64,000 nt of DNA from Muribaculaceae bacterium (GCA_017557625.1 JAFYYG010000054.1:1-64000), one strand, 5' to 3'; positions 16,635 to 25,773 are shown, numbered from the stretch's first letter. Translations and numbers: made by a program. Notes: generated by a model not told the origin, from the sequence alone.

Positions 16635-17855
16635 ATGGCAGAGAGCAACTTTATTGATTATGTGAAGATAATGTGCCGCAGCGGGCATGGCGGGGCGGGG
16701 TCTAAGCACCTGCACCGAGCTAAGTATATCCCCAAAGGCGGGCCCGACGGCGGTGACGGCGGTCGTGGTGGTCACATCTTCCTCAAAGGCAACCGCAACC
16801 TGTGGACCCTTATACACCTCAAGTACCAGCGCCACATCTTCGCAACCGATGGTGCGCCAGGTTCCGAAAACCAGTGCACCGGCAAAAAAGGCGAGGACCG
16901 CACCATCGAGGTGCCGTGCGGCACTGCCGTATATGATGCCGAGACCGGAAAGTTCCTATGTGACGTGACGCAAGACGGGCAAATAGTGCGCCTCCTCAAA
17001 GGCGGCCGCGGCGGCTTGGGCAACGTGCATTTCAAGACTGCCACACGTCAGACTCCCCGCTTCGCCCAGCCTGGCGAGGACGGCGTGGAGAAGTCTATCA
17101 TACTGGAATTGAAGCTGCTCGCCGATGTGGGCCTTGTGGGATTCCCCAACGCCGGCAAGTCAACTCTGCTCTCAGTAATCAGCGCCGCCAAGCCCAAAAT
17201 CGCTAACTATCCTTTCACCACCCTGGAGCCCAACTTGGGCATTGTGACCTATCGCGGGCAGCAGTCGTTTGTCATGGCCGACATCCCTGGCATCATCGAG
17301 GGTGCCAGCGAGGGTAAGGGTCTGGGATTGCGCTTCCTGCGACACATAGAGCGTAACGCCGTGCTGCTGTTTATGATACCCAGCGACACCGACGACATCA
17401 AGCGCGAATATGAGATACTGAGCAACGAGCTCGCCACTTTCAACCCCGACCTGGTGGAGAAGCCACGTGTGCTGGCAATCACCAAATGCGACCTCATTGA
17501 CGAGGAACTTAAAGAGATGCTGCGCGACGGGCTGCCCTCCGATGTGCCAGTGGTGTTCATCTCGAGCGTGGCTCAGCAAGGACTTACCGAGCTCAAAGAC
17601 ATCCTGTGGCGTACCATCAACGACGAGCACAACCGCATCCCCGACAGCGTAGCGCTCCACGACCTTGACGCCCAGCACCGCGTGCAGGAGGAGGATGACT
17701 TCCTCTTCGCCGCTCAAGACCCCGACTACGACGAGATGCCCGATGCCGGCGGCAAAATGGTGGTCGATGAGCAAGAATGGGACGACGAGTATTGGGAAGA
17801 GAAATACAAAGACAAAAACCGCGACTTCCAAATAATAAACGACGAGGAAGAGTGA
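16635..17855 (+). CDS. obgE: Obg GTPase
   Basis: A 406-residue ribosome-associated GTPase needed for late 50S assembly and stress control. The glycine-rich Obg fold fills 1-160 ([33 protein letters not shown]). The G domain has G1 GFPNAGKST (169-177), the switch region [13 protein letters not shown]3 DIPGIIEGA and G4 TKCD. The C-terminus is acidic ([16 protein letters not shown]...NDEEE), usual for the family but variable in sequence. It is followed by repeats of ACTGACAACTCAAA before the LOG gene. Confidence 0.97.
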   Translation: MAESNFIDYVKIMCRSGHGGAGSKHLHRAKYIPKGGPDGGDGGRGGHIFLKGNRNLWTLIHLKYQRHIFATDGAPGSENQCTGKKGEDRTIEVPCGTAVYDAETGKFLCDVTQDGQIVRLLKGGRGGLGNVHFKTATRQTPRFAQPGEDGVEKSIILELKLLADVGLVGFPNAGKSTLLSVISAAKPKIANYPFTTLEPNLGIVTYRGQQSFVMADIPGIIEGASEGKGLGLRFLRHIERNAVLLFMIPSDTDDIKREYEILSNELATFNPDLVEKPRVLAITKCDLIDEELKEMLRDGLPSDVPVVFISSVAQQGLTELKDILWRTINDEHNRIPDSVALHDLDAQHRVQEEDDFLFAAQDPDYDEMPDAGGKMVVDEQEWDDEYWEEKYKDKNRDFQIINDEEE

Positions 17856-17934
17856 CAAGTGTTAAGTGCACTATAAAATATAGGTTTTCTATAAATTCTA
17901 TAAAAAACTGACAACTCAAAACTGACAACTCAAA

Positions 17935-18522
17935 ATGGCTTTTGAAAAGGTAAACATCTGCGTCTTTGGGGCTTCGAGTCGCGACTTGGAGCAGGCCTAC
18001 GTTGATGCCGCATACCAGCTAGGCGCGCTCATGGCGCAACGCGGCTGGACATGCCTCAACGGCGCTGGCTGCGAGGGGCTGATGCGTGCCGTGAGCGACG
18101 GCACACTCGACGCTGGCGGCGAGGCCATTGGCGTGATACCGCAGTTTATGGTTGACAACGGATGGCACTACGATCGCCTCACACGCATCATCACCACCGC
18201 CGACATGCACGAGCGCAAACTCACTTTGGCGCAGATGTCACAAGCGGTGATAGCCCTGCCAGGCGGATGCGGCACTATGGAGGAACTGCTGGAGGCTATC
18301 ACCTGGCGGCAGCTGAACCTCGCCCCAAAACCTATTGTCGTGCTCAACACGCGTGGCTACTACAATCACCTGGCAGCCATGCTCACCACCGCCATCGAGC
18401 AAGGGTTTATGAAAAAAAGCCACCACCGCCTTGTGCAGCTGGTTGACACCCCCGAGCAAGCCGTCGAAGTCATCGAGAAAGATCTGAATGAAACGCCACA
18501 ACCCATAGAATCAAAATATTAG
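17935..18522 (+). CDS. LOG-family phosphoribohydrolase-like protein
   Basis: A 195-residue Rossmann-fold protein of the LOG (formerly lysine decarboxylase-like) family. The diagnostic PGGCGTMEE motif is at 109-117, with MHERK at 91-95 supplying the expected Arg/Lys pair. The family hydrolyses nucleoside 5'-monophosphates to base and ribose 5-phosphate (cytokinin riboside 5'-monophosphate phosphoribohydrolase). Bacterial substrates are probably purine nucleotides. The DUF4271 gene starts 11 bases after its stop. Confidence 0.9.
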   Translation: MAFEKVNICVFGASSRDLEQAYVDAAYQLGALMAQRGWTCLNGAGCEGLMRAVSDGTLDAGGEAIGVIPQFMVDNGWHYDRLTRIITTADMHERKLTLAQMSQAVIALPGGCGTMEELLEAITWRQLNLAPKPIVVLNTRGYYNHLAAMLTTAIEQGFMKKSHHRLVQLVDTPEQAVEVIEKDLNETPQPIESKY

Positions 18523-18533
18523 ACAACAGCGCG

Positions 18534-19400
18534 ATGCCCACCGAGAACGTTCAAAATATCACCGACACCACTTTGACAACCACACCCGACAGCGTTGCCG
18601 CCCCTGTGAAGCACAAAGCCCAATACCTCAACGGCTTCCCAGTGTCGCAGGGCAACGACACCACTATCGCCCACATCGACCGTATGTCTGTGATAGAGGT
18701 GCCAAAAGGCAGTAACGCCCGCACACACAACACGTCGCCACTGCACGACACCGGGTCGATGATTATGCTATTAATCTCGTGTATCTTCCTCATGACCAGT
18801 TATCGCTTGGGCCGGTCCTACATCTCCAATCTGGGTCACTATTTATTCTCCCCGAAGGGCAAAGATGACCTCTTTGCTGAGCACACCAGCAGTGACGCGC
18901 ACATCATCATTGCCATGATTGCCAACACCTGCCTGATGGGAGGCATAATGATGTATTATGGTCTGCTCTGGTACAACCCGTCGCTCACCGTGGCTCTTCA
19001 GAACTCGGTATTCCTGCATGTGCTGGTGCTCACACTCGCCATGGCGATATTTGTCTCCCTGCAGTTGCTGCTCTATCGTCTCTTAGGCTACACATTTGCC
19101 ACCGACAGCCTAACCGACATGTGGGTGCAGGGCTTCCTGGCATCACAGGCGGTGCTGGGACTCCTGCTTTTCCCTGTCGCCGTGATAACACTTGTCTTCC
19201 CAAGCTTCATAAAACAGATGGTGACAATGGCCATTATCCTATATATTTTGGGGAGAATTGTATTTATTTGCAAGGGTTTTAGAATTTTTTTCAACAATTT
19301 GTCCTCAAGTATTTATTTTATTTTGTACCTTTGCGCCGTCGAAATTGTACCCCCTCTCCTGGCTCTTGCCGGTACAGTTTATGTATGCAGCATATTATAA
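18534..19400 (+). CDS. DUF4271 membrane protein
   Basis: A 288-residue membrane protein. An N-terminal Thr/Asp-rich soluble region (1-75) is followed by about six hydrophobic segments from 76 to the end. It matches DUF4271, which in Bacteroidetes is characteristically encoded next to uroporphyrinogen-III synthase, as here. No function is established. The last 60 codons (19240-19400) are noticeably AT-rich and contain the putative promoter of the next gene. Confidence 0.85.
   Translation: MPTENVQNITDTTLTTTPDSVAAPVKHKAQYLNGFPVSQGNDTTIAHIDRMSVIEVPKGSNARTHNTSPLHDTGSMIMLLISCIFLMTSYRLGRSYISNLGHYLFSPKGKDDLFAEHTSSDAHIIIAMIANTCLMGGIMMYYGLLWYNPSLTVALQNSVFLHVLVLTLAMAIFVSLQLLLYRLLGYTFATDSLTDMWVQGFLASQAVLGLLLFPVAVITLVFPSFIKQMVTMAIILYILGRIVFICKGFRIFFNNLSSSIYFILYLCAVEIVPPLLALAGTVYVCSIL
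19326..19333 (+). promoter_or_regulatory. Internal promoter box for the hemD-like gene
   Basis: TACCTTTG inside the 3' end of the DUF4271 coding region, about 90 bases before the GTG start at 19419. A -33 box is not certain. Confidence 0.45.
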
Positions 19401-19418
19401 ACGTAATTATTTGAAACA

Positions 19419-20411
19419 GTGAAGATTAAGAAAATCTTGGTTTCCCAACCGAAACCATTATCTGAAAAATCTCCTTATTTCGATTTGGAAAATAAGTATG
19501 GCGTTGAAGTAGTTTTCAGGCCATTCATTAGGATTGAGGGGTTGACTTCAAAGGAATTCCGACAGGCAAAAATCCCCATCAATGCCCACACAGCAGTGAT
19601 TTTCACTGCGCGTACTGCCGTGGACCACTATTTCAGACTCTGTAAAGAGCTGAGTTTCAAGGTTCCCGACACAATGAAATACTTCTGTGTGAGCGAGACT
19701 ATAGCTCACTATCTGCAAAAGTATATCATCTACCGCAAGCGCAAGATTTTCTACACTGAGACAGGACACGCCGAGTCGCTGTTGCCACTGCTTGCCAAGC
19801 ATAGCAAAGAGACCTACCTCTACCCTATCAGCGATGTACATGACCAAAAATTGCACATTCCCGAAGACGGTAGCATCAAGTTCACCAAGGCGGTAATGTA
19901 CCGCACCGTGAGCAACATCATCCGTAACGATGAGCCTTTCGACTACGACATGATTATCCTGTTCACCCCGTCGGGAGTGAAATCGTTGATTCAGAGTTTC
20001 CCACACTTTGAGCAGGGCAACATCGCCATAGGCGTGATGGGTGGCAAGACTATCGAAGAACTCAAAGCCAATGGACTGAGGCTTGACTTCACCACCTCGC
20101 CAAAGGCGCCTTCCATCGCTGCCGCTATGGATCAATACATCAAGGAGCATCTTGAGGACCCCGACGAGCCACGCATTGAGCAGGAACGCTTCAAAGAGCC
20201 TATTCCAGAGCCAAAGCCAGAGCCTATTCCAGAACCAAAAATCATTGCTCCTAAGGTGGAAGAAAAAGTTGAGGAAAAGAAAGTGGTGAAAAAAGCCGCA
20301 GCAAAGAAAGCTACTGCTAAGAAGACAACTACTAAGAAAACAGCTGCAAAAAAGACTGCGGCAAAAAAGGCTCCAGCAAAGAAGTCAGCCACCAAGAAAA
20401 CAGAGAAATAA
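19419..20411 (+). CDS. hemD: Uroporphyrinogen-III synthase-like protein with Lys/Ala-rich tail
   Basis: A 330-residue protein starting at a GTG (VKIKKILVSQP). Residues 1-245 fit HemD: the paired Rossmann-like lobes with VIFTARTAVDHYF, YFCVSETIAHYL, YLYPISDVHDQKL and ILFTPSGVKSLI. HemD cyclises hydroxymethylbilane in haem synthesis; HemD sequences diverge strongly, so activity is not assured. Residues 258-285 are Pro/Glu-rich (EPIPEPKPEPIPEPK). Residues 285-330 are an AAKKATAKKTTTKK-type repeat like histone H1 or AlgP tails, which would bind nucleic acid or polyphosphate. A strong terminator follows at 20433. Confidence 0.8.
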   Translation: MKIKKILVSQPKPLSEKSPYFDLENKYGVEVVFRPFIRIEGLTSKEFRQAKIPINAHTAVIFTARTAVDHYFRLCKELSFKVPDTMKYFCVSETIAHYLQKYIIYRKRKIFYTETGHAESLLPLLAKHSKETYLYPISDVHDQKLHIPEDGSIKFTKAVMYRTVSNIIRNDEPFDYDMIILFTPSGVKSLIQSFPHFEQGNIAIGVMGGKTIEELKANGLRLDFTTSPKAPSIAAAMDQYIKEHLEDPDEPRIEQERFKEPIPEPKPEPIPEPKIIAPKVEEKVEEKKVVKKAAAKKATAKKTTTKKTAAKKTAAKKAPAKKSATKKTEK

Positions 20412-20432
20412 CCCATTATTTCACACAAACAT

Positions 20433-20470
20433 AAATCCCCAAAACTCATAAGCAGTTTTGGGGATTTTCT
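20433..20470 (+). terminator. Terminator after hemD
   Basis: Perfect 14-bp stem AAATCCCCAAAACT (20433-20446) and AGTTTTGGGGATTT (20454-20467), 7-base loop, T-rich tail. Confidence 0.9.
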
Positions 20471-20529
20471 TTATCTCAAATCACAAAGCCATATGAACTC
20501 TCCTTGAGCCGCTTATGCCTTTGCGGATA

Positions 20530-20572
20530 AAAAAATCGCCATCACCTTTTTTCTATCAAAAAGAGTGATGGC
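20530..20572 (-). terminator. Minus-strand terminator
   Basis: Stem GCCATCAC (20538-20545) with GTGATGGC (20565-20572), extended by inner TTTTT/AAAAA pairing. On the minus strand it is followed by GATTTTTTTATCC. It could also serve the glsB transcript as read-through backup. Confidence 0.8.
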
Positions 20573-20762
20573 TCGAAGCAAATTGTTGATAATAAAAATG
20601 TAAACAGTAATCTATCCTACTTCTAAATAAACTTCTAATTAACTTTCTCGTGCGTAATCATTTTTTATTAACTTTATAACTATTATGAAGAAATTCTCTT
20701 AACTCTATATAAAAAAATTAAACCATCGTAATCAATAACAACCCATATTTTGTTATTTCTTA
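20530..20762 (-). ncRNA. Candidate small RNA in the hemD-glsB intergenic region
   Basis: On the minus strand a consensus promoter (20768-20800) is followed by about 190 bases without a credible ORF and then by an independent terminator hairpin (20530-20572). The longest ATG frame is 8 codons (MITHEKVN). The word GATTACG occurs twice in the predicted transcript. This layout fits a stand-alone small RNA of about 190-230 nt. No match to a known RNA family was recognised by eye. Confidence 0.5.
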
Positions 20763-20767
20763 CGATG

Positions 20768-20800
20768 CAAAGTTACATTTTCCTAATCACGAAAAGCAAA
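20768..20800 (-). promoter_or_regulatory. Promoter of the candidate small RNA
   Basis: Minus strand TTTG (20797-20800), 21-base spacer, TAACTTTG (20768-20775): an exact consensus match not facing any annotated gene. Confidence 0.7.
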
Positions 20801-20937
20801 TTTTACGTAGCTTTAAGGTTATATTATAAGGATTTAATGACGAAATACCCACTTTCTATGATGAAAGTGTGAATGGCTAAAAAAAACAACATTTTGCCGA
20901 CTAATGATCGATTCGGGTTTATACAAATTTACATATA

Positions 20938-21867
20938 TCAACCCACAAAGGTGTCGATGTGGCGGCTTTTTTTGGAAGCAGTGATGTCGTCAAGGTTGAT
21001 TAGGATGCCACTCTCCTCCACGTCGCCAAACTCGTGATTAATGGCTGTGCCGAGCATTCGCATGGTAGGCGAGAGACTCATGTAGGAGCTGATGAGCGGC
21101 GGGATGTTGATGTTCTTGCTGCGAATGTAGCTGTTAAGGAGCAAGTAGTCTTTCTTGAAATTATTTCCCTCAAAGAAAGAAACTAATTCTTTCATGTCGC
21201 TACCGATGTTGAGGGGCGTGATGGGGGTTACCAGCTTGTCGGGGTCGGGGAAATAAAGGTGAAGGAAGCAAAGCAGCAGGTTGCGACAGTCAACAGGATA
21301 ATTGGTATACATCGTCATCTTGCCAAAGAGATACTTAATCTCGGGGTGAATGATGGTGAGCGCCCCCAGGCCATCCCACAGATTATCGAGGGCAAAGATG
21401 CCTTTGGCACCCAATCGGCTCGACTGATACTCAGGCCTGACGAACGAGCGTCCTAATTCAACGGTATAGGGCAGGTAGTCTTCAAGAAACTCCTGTGAGA
21501 AATGAAACATGTGTGACATGGCGATGTTGGGTGTCCCACCCTCGTTTAAGCGCATATTCTTGCCCACTATATAACGATAAGCGCCAATTATCTCTTGCGC
21601 GTCGGGGTTCCACACCAACAGTTGCTGGCATGCTGGCTCCATAAGGTCAAACTCATCGATGTCGCAGTCTTTGCCTGTGCCGCCTCCTGCTTGACGGAAC
21701 GCCACCTCTCGCAAGCGTCCTATCTCTCGCATGGTATTGGGCGAGTTGTGTGCGTCAACGACATAGATTTCGTTGCCAGCCTTGTTGGTCTTACGCAACA
21801 GTCGCTCTGGAGTGAGCTCTTGAGTAATGAGCTTGATGTCAACCTTGTCAATAATTTCCTGTACCAT
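20938..21867 (-). CDS. glsB: GlsB-like N-acyltransferase (glycine-lipid synthesis)
   Basis: A 309-residue GNAT-fold acyltransferase related to OlsB. Features are REIGRLREVAFRQAGGGTGKDCDIDEFD, VWNPDAQEIIGAYRYIVG, VELGRSFVRPEYQSS and a C-terminal region with YMSLSPTMRMLGTAINHEFGDVEE. In Bacteroides thetaiotaomicron GlsB transfers a 3-hydroxy fatty acid from ACP to the amino group of glycine; with GlsA it makes glycine lipids. The order and proximity here (six bases after the PlsC-family gene) fit that operon. Assignment is by family and context; serine or ornithine as the amino acid cannot be excluded. Confidence 0.82.
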   Translation of the reverse strand: MVQEIIDKVDIKLITQELTPERLLRKTNKAGNEIYVVDAHNSPNTMREIGRLREVAFRQAGGGTGKDCDIDEFDLMEPACQQLLVWNPDAQEIIGAYRYIVGKNMRLNEGGTPNIAMSHMFHFSQEFLEDYLPYTVELGRSFVRPEYQSSRLGAKGIFALDNLWDGLGALTIIHPEIKYLFGKMTMYTNYPVDCRNLLLCFLHLYFPDPDKLVTPITPLNIGSDMKELVSFFEGNNFKKDYLLLNSYIRSKNINIPPLISSYMSLSPTMRMLGTAINHEFGDVEESGILINLDDITASKKSRHIDTFVG

Positions 21868-21873
21868 ATTACA

Positions 21874-22701
21874 TTAGGATTTTTTCAGGGTGTAAACCAA
21901 TTCACGGATTCTCTCGGCCTCGCCACGCACATTCTTGGCATCGAGGTCCTGCCACTTGATGGGCTTGCCAAAGTACACGCCAAACTTCTGCCCCGAACAC
22001 TTGAACATCTCCCGAGGCAGGAAAATCATCTCAATATTGAACTTGATGCCCAGCCATTCACGGAGTTTGGCAAAGCGATAGAAGAACTTGCTGTTGCGGC
22101 CGTCGAAATACACCGGAATGATGTCGCGCTGACTGCTGATGGCTTGTGATACCACAAACTTCTGCCACTTGAGGTCTCCAATCTTGCCTCCCTTGAGTCG
22201 GCGGGAGCACAACCCAGCAGGGAAAGTTATCATCTGCTTGTCGCCGTTGTATTCAGCCTCTATCTCCTGCGCGCTCTGGCGTGACTGCCGCCCATGCTTG
22301 TTGACAGGCATAAACACGTTGTCGAGGGGTTTGACAGCCATGAGTAGGTCGTTGACGATGAACTTGATGTTATCGCCACCGTAATGGTGGCCTATGAGCG
22401 AAATCAGCGCCAAGCCGTCGAGTCCTCCTAACGGATGGTTGCTGGCAAAGATGAAACGTCCATCGCCAGGTATGTTGTCCTCATCGACGGCATTATACGA
22501 GACATTGAGGTCGGCAAGAGCGATGTCGGCAGCCCCCACACCTTTATCGGCGCTCATGTCGGTGAGAATCTTGTTCAAGCCATCCTGCTTGATGATGCGC
22601 TCAAGCCACCTTATCATAAACTTGGGAATATACTTGTAGTGACGAGGCAGGCGCTGCCTTATCACGCTATCAACATCTATTCTTAATGGCTGAGATTCCA
22701 T
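21874..22701 (-). CDS. glsA: GlsA-like O-acyltransferase (PlsC/LPLAT family)
   Basis: A 275-residue 1-acylglycerol-3-phosphate acyltransferase-like protein. The acyltransferase block 1 reads SNHPLGGLDGLAL, where His and Asp are separated by five residues rather than the usual four, a variant typical of this subgroup; block 3 is TFPAGLCSRR. In Bacteroides GlsA adds the second, ester-linked acyl chain to N-acyl glycine. The ATG at 22701 is chosen over an upstream GTG at 22707: a -7 box (TATCTTTG, 22722-22729) would put transcription start close to either. It is the first gene of the pair. Confidence 0.82.
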   Translation of the reverse strand: MESQPLRIDVDSVIRQRLPRHYKYIPKFMIRWLERIIKQDGLNKILTDMSADKGVGAADIALADLNVSYNAVDEDNIPGDGRFIFASNHPLGGLDGLALISLIGHHYGGDNIKFIVNDLLMAVKPLDNVFMPVNKHGRQSRQSAQEIEAEYNGDKQMITFPAGLCSRRLKGGKIGDLKWQKFVVSQAISSQRDIIPVYFDGRNSKFFYRFAKLREWLGIKFNIEMIFLPREMFKCSGQKFGVYFGKPIKWQDLDAKNVRGEAERIRELVYTLKKS

Positions 22702-22721
22702 GAGCACAAGTTTTTAAACCA

Positions 22722-22729
22722 CAAAGATA
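22722..22729 (-). promoter_or_regulatory. -7 box of the glsA-glsB operon
   Basis: Minus strand TATCTTTG with a leader of only about 15 bases to the ATG at 22701. Confidence 0.55.
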
Positions 22730-22783
22730 ATTATTATTGCAATAACTCAGGACGTTTATTCCCAAAAAAATTAATATTTTTTT

Positions 22784-23452
22784 TCATTTGGCATTTAGCA
22801 TGGCGACTGCCCCTCTTGCGCCTTCAAGAGCAAAGGTGAAAAAGCGTGCTGGCGGGTCAAGGCGCGACAATGGCAACGCTTCGCCATCGGCAATCTCAAA
22901 CGACGGAAACTCATGCGTAAGTCCTGTGCCGGTTGCTTTGGCATAACTCTCCTTGAGTGTCCAGAGTTGGGTAAAATAGGCATTTCGAGCGACAGGGTCT
23001 TCAATAATCTGCAGATGAGCCTTCTCGCAGTCGCTTGTAGTGTAATTCACAAGGCTGTCGCGCGCAGTGACAATGGTCTGCACGTCAACGCCCACAGGCA
23101 TCTCACCAATGGCACACGCCACCAAGTTGCCGCTATGCGAGAGGCTGAAATGCAACTCGGGATGACCATCAATGGCAGGCTTGCCGTGCTCACCCTCTAT
23201 ATAACGCATGTCACGCTCCCGCAAGCCATATTTAGCGAGCATATTGTCGAGCAGCAGGCCCGCGCCGGCACTGAGCATCTTGCCGCGCTCAAAGCGATAG
23301 CGCAAGGTCTTGTCACGTCGTTGCCTCGACAGTTGACGCAAGGCATCGTCGAGTGCCCCTGGTGCCCCTAACGGCGTGACATCGGCGACCTTCACCTCGC
23401 AACCATCAAGGACAAAATGCCTCAATATTTCTATGCCAATGCTCTGTGTCAT
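22784..23452 (-). CDS. 4'-phosphopantetheinyl transferase (Sfp type)
   Basis: A 222-residue enzyme that attaches the phosphopantetheine arm of CoA to acyl carrier domains. Signatures are the CoA-binding GEHGKPAI...LHFSLSHSG, the magnesium motif GVDVQ (Asp kept, the usual final Glu replaced by Gln) and LWTLKESYAKATGTGL. The longer frame to 23620 overlaps the divergent gene; the ATG at 23452 (MTQSIGIEIL) is preceded by a TATCTTTG box at 23470-23477 and is the likely start. The single Gln substitution in the metal motif occurs in some Sfp relatives but may alter metal binding. Confidence 0.9.
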   Translation of the reverse strand: MTQSIGIEILRHFVLDGCEVKVADVTPLGAPGALDDALRQLSRQRRDKTLRYRFERGKMLSAGAGLLLDNMLAKYGLRERDMRYIEGEHGKPAIDGHPELHFSLSHSGNLVACAIGEMPVGVDVQTIVTARDSLVNYTTSDCEKAHLQIIEDPVARNAYFTQLWTLKESYAKATGTGLTHEFPSFEIADGEALPLSRLDPPARFFTFALEGARGAVAMLNAK

Positions 23453-23469
23453 CTTTTCAAAATGTTTTG

Positions 23470-23497
23470 CAAAGATAAGATATTCTGTGTAATTTTG
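23470..23497. promoter_or_regulatory. Divergent promoter boxes (PPTase and LtaS-like genes)
   Basis: Minus TATCTTTG at 23470-23477 and plus TAATTTTG at 23490-23497, separated by 12 bases, so the two promoters overlap and may compete. Confidence 0.6.
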
Positions 23498-23519
23498 CAG
23501 CGTTTTCGAGTAAAATACT

Positions 23520-25520
23520 ATGATGCCTACCAATTTTGTTAAACGCATAAAAGAAATAAAGGACCGTGTGCTTTCGTCGCCGCTGGCACCGCTGGTAGCG
23601 GTGGTGTGCAACTTGCTCATCGCCTACGTTATCTACTTCATAGCCCGCATTGCCTATTACCTTGAGAACTATAGTATCTTCTCACAGGGCCTGCACGGCA
23701 AGGCGTTGGTCGATGCCTTTGCGGGAGGCTTGGTCTTTGACACGTCGGCAATCATGTACACCTGCGCCCTCTACATCATCATGATGCTGGTACCGCTGCA
23801 CCTCAAGGAGCGGAGCACCTATCACAAGGTGTGCAAGTGGGTGTTTGTTGTTGTCAATAGTATTGCGTTGGCAATGAACCTGATGGATGCCGTGTATTTC
23901 CAATTTACGAACCGACGCACCACCAGCACCGTGTTCAGTGAGTTCAGCAACGAAGGCAACCTGGCGGGAATCATGGGCATTGAGTTTCTGAAACACTGGT
24001 ATTTTGTACTGCTGGCAGCTTTGCTCATCTTCACGATGTGGAAACTCTATGTCACTCCGCGACTCAAGGCAGAGAAATGCCGTAACTGGCGATATTATGT
24101 GGCACTAGCGCTTAGCCTCATAGCTATGGGGACAGTAGTGATAGGAGGCATGCGTGGTGGCTTGGCACACTCGGTACGACCCATCACGGTGAGCAACGCC
24201 AACCAGTATGTTGACCGCCCCATCGATGCCGCCCTGGTCCTCAACACGCCGTTTTCAATATTGCGCACATTGGGCAAGAACGTGTTTACCGATCCGCATT
24301 ATTTTGATGACAAGAAACAGCTTGAGGCCATCTATACTCCTGTGCATCAACCCGACAGTACTGCCGTATTTACTCCCAAAAACGTGGTAGTGATTATTGT
24401 CGAAAGTTTGGGAAAGGAATATATAGGCACCTTCAACCGCAACCTTGATGGTGGCAAATACCGGGGCTACACACCGTTTATTGACTCGTTGCTCACTCGC
24501 TCGCTCACCTTTAAATACAGCTATGCCAACGGCCGCAAGAGCATCGATGCTATGCCCAGTGTGCTCTCAGGTATCCCCATGATGATAGAGCCATTCATAC
24601 TCACTCCAGCATCGATGAACGACCTCAGCGGCTTAGCGCGACAGCTCGACGGCAAAGGCTATTACACTGCTTTCTTCCATGGCGCCAACAACGGGTCGAT
24701 GGGTTTCCAGGCCTTTGCACGCGCCACAGGCTACAAGCAGTATTTAGGCCGCGACGAATATAACCAAGACCAGCATTTCAATGGCGACAAAGATTACGAC
24801 GGGATATGGGCGATATGGGACGAACCATTCCTGCAATTCATGCTCTCGAAACTTAACGGCTACGGCGAACCGTTCATGGCAACGGTATTCACCGCCTCGT
24901 CGCACCACCCCTTCAAGGTGCCCAAGCAGCTCGAGGGGCAGTACCCCGACGAGGGTGGACAACCCATCCATAAATGCGTGCGCTACACCGACATGGCACT
25001 GCGCCACTTCTTTGAACAGGCATCCAAGCAGCCGTGGTATGACAACACACTGTTTGTCATCGTTGCCGATCACACCAACCAGACCTCTCACGCCGAGTAT
25101 CAGACTGATATCGGTCTGTACTCCATCCCCATCATCTTCTTCACTCCCGATGGCAGTCTTGCTCCCGCTATGCGTGACGATGTGGTGATGCAGCAGTCAA
25201 GCATCATGCCCACCATCATGGGATTATTAGGATATGACAAGCCTTATCTCGCCTTCGGATGCGACATCGTCAACACCCCCGCTGAGCAGACATGGGCGTT
25301 CAACTACAATAACGGCATATTCCAATACATCAAAGGCGACCTGATGATGCAGTTCGACGGCGAGAAGACTAAAGCCATCTACCGCTTCAAGACCGACCCC
25401 ATGCTTCGCAACAACCTCGTGGGAAAAGTACCTGAGCAAGCCACTATGGAACGCGACCTCAAAGCTCTCATCCAGCAATACATGGACCGCATGAACGGCA
25501 ACCGCCTCACCGCAAACTAG
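23520..25520 (+). CDS. LtaS-like sulfatase-fold phosphoglycerol/phosphoethanolamine transferase
   Basis: A 666-residue membrane enzyme. Five membrane segments lie at about 22-45, 70-91, 104-124, 158-174 and 192-210. The extracytoplasmic sulfatase domain begins near 288 with metal ligand E295 (VVIIVESLGKEY). GRKSIDAMPSVLSGIP places Ser 341 where LtaS has its catalytic Thr. FTASSHHPF and VIVADHTNQT supply the distal metal ligands. The family transfers phosphoglycerol or phosphoethanolamine from phospholipid to envelope glycans; Bacteroidetes lack lipoteichoic acid, so the acceptor is unknown. ATG at 23520 or 23523. Confidence 0.88.
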   Translation: MMPTNFVKRIKEIKDRVLSSPLAPLVAVVCNLLIAYVIYFIARIAYYLENYSIFSQGLHGKALVDAFAGGLVFDTSAIMYTCALYIIMMLVPLHLKERSTYHKVCKWVFVVVNSIALAMNLMDAVYFQFTNRRTTSTVFSEFSNEGNLAGIMGIEFLKHWYFVLLAALLIFTMWKLYVTPRLKAEKCRNWRYYVALALSLIAMGTVVIGGMRGGLAHSVRPITVSNANQYVDRPIDAALVLNTPFSILRTLGKNVFTDPHYFDDKKQLEAIYTPVHQPDSTAVFTPKNVVVIIVESLGKEYIGTFNRNLDGGKYRGYTPFIDSLLTRSLTFKYSYANGRKSIDAMPSVLSGIPMMIEPFILTPASMNDLSGLARQLDGKGYYTAFFHGANNGSMGFQAFARATGYKQYLGRDEYNQDQHFNGDKDYDGIWAIWDEPFLQFMLSKLNGYGEPFMATVFTASSHHPFKVPKQLEGQYPDEGGQPIHKCVRYTDMALRHFFEQASKQPWYDNTLFVIVADHTNQTSHAEYQTDIGLYSIPIIFFTPDGSLAPAMRDDVVMQQSSIMPTIMGLLGYDKPYLAFGCDIVNTPAEQTWAFNYNNGIFQYIKGDLMMQFDGEKTKAIYRFKTDPMLRNNLVGKVPEQATMERDLKALIQQYMDRMNGNRLTAN

Positions 25521-25550
25521 GCACGCATAATAAAAAAACTACGGATTAAT

Positions 25551-25636
25551 CTGATTTTCTGATTATTTATTCGTCTGATTTTCAACAAACTGCATTTTCG
25601 TTGATTTCAGATTAATCAGAAAATCAGTTTTTTTTT
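25551..25636 (+). terminator. Possible long-loop terminator after the LtaS-like gene
   Basis: CTGATTTTCTGATT (25551-25564) pairs with AATCAGAAAATCAG (25614-25627), followed by nine T. The loop is 49 bases, unusually long. Confidence 0.55.
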
Positions 25637-25773
25637 CAGGTTTTGCAACTGCCTCACTAATTCTTTGAAAAAATCAAATCAGAAAAACAGGAAAAAAGAA
25701 GTTTCATTTCATGTGTGCAAACTCACTATTTTGTCATCTAATCGCCCATGTTAGTCACGAATGACTTTTAAAA

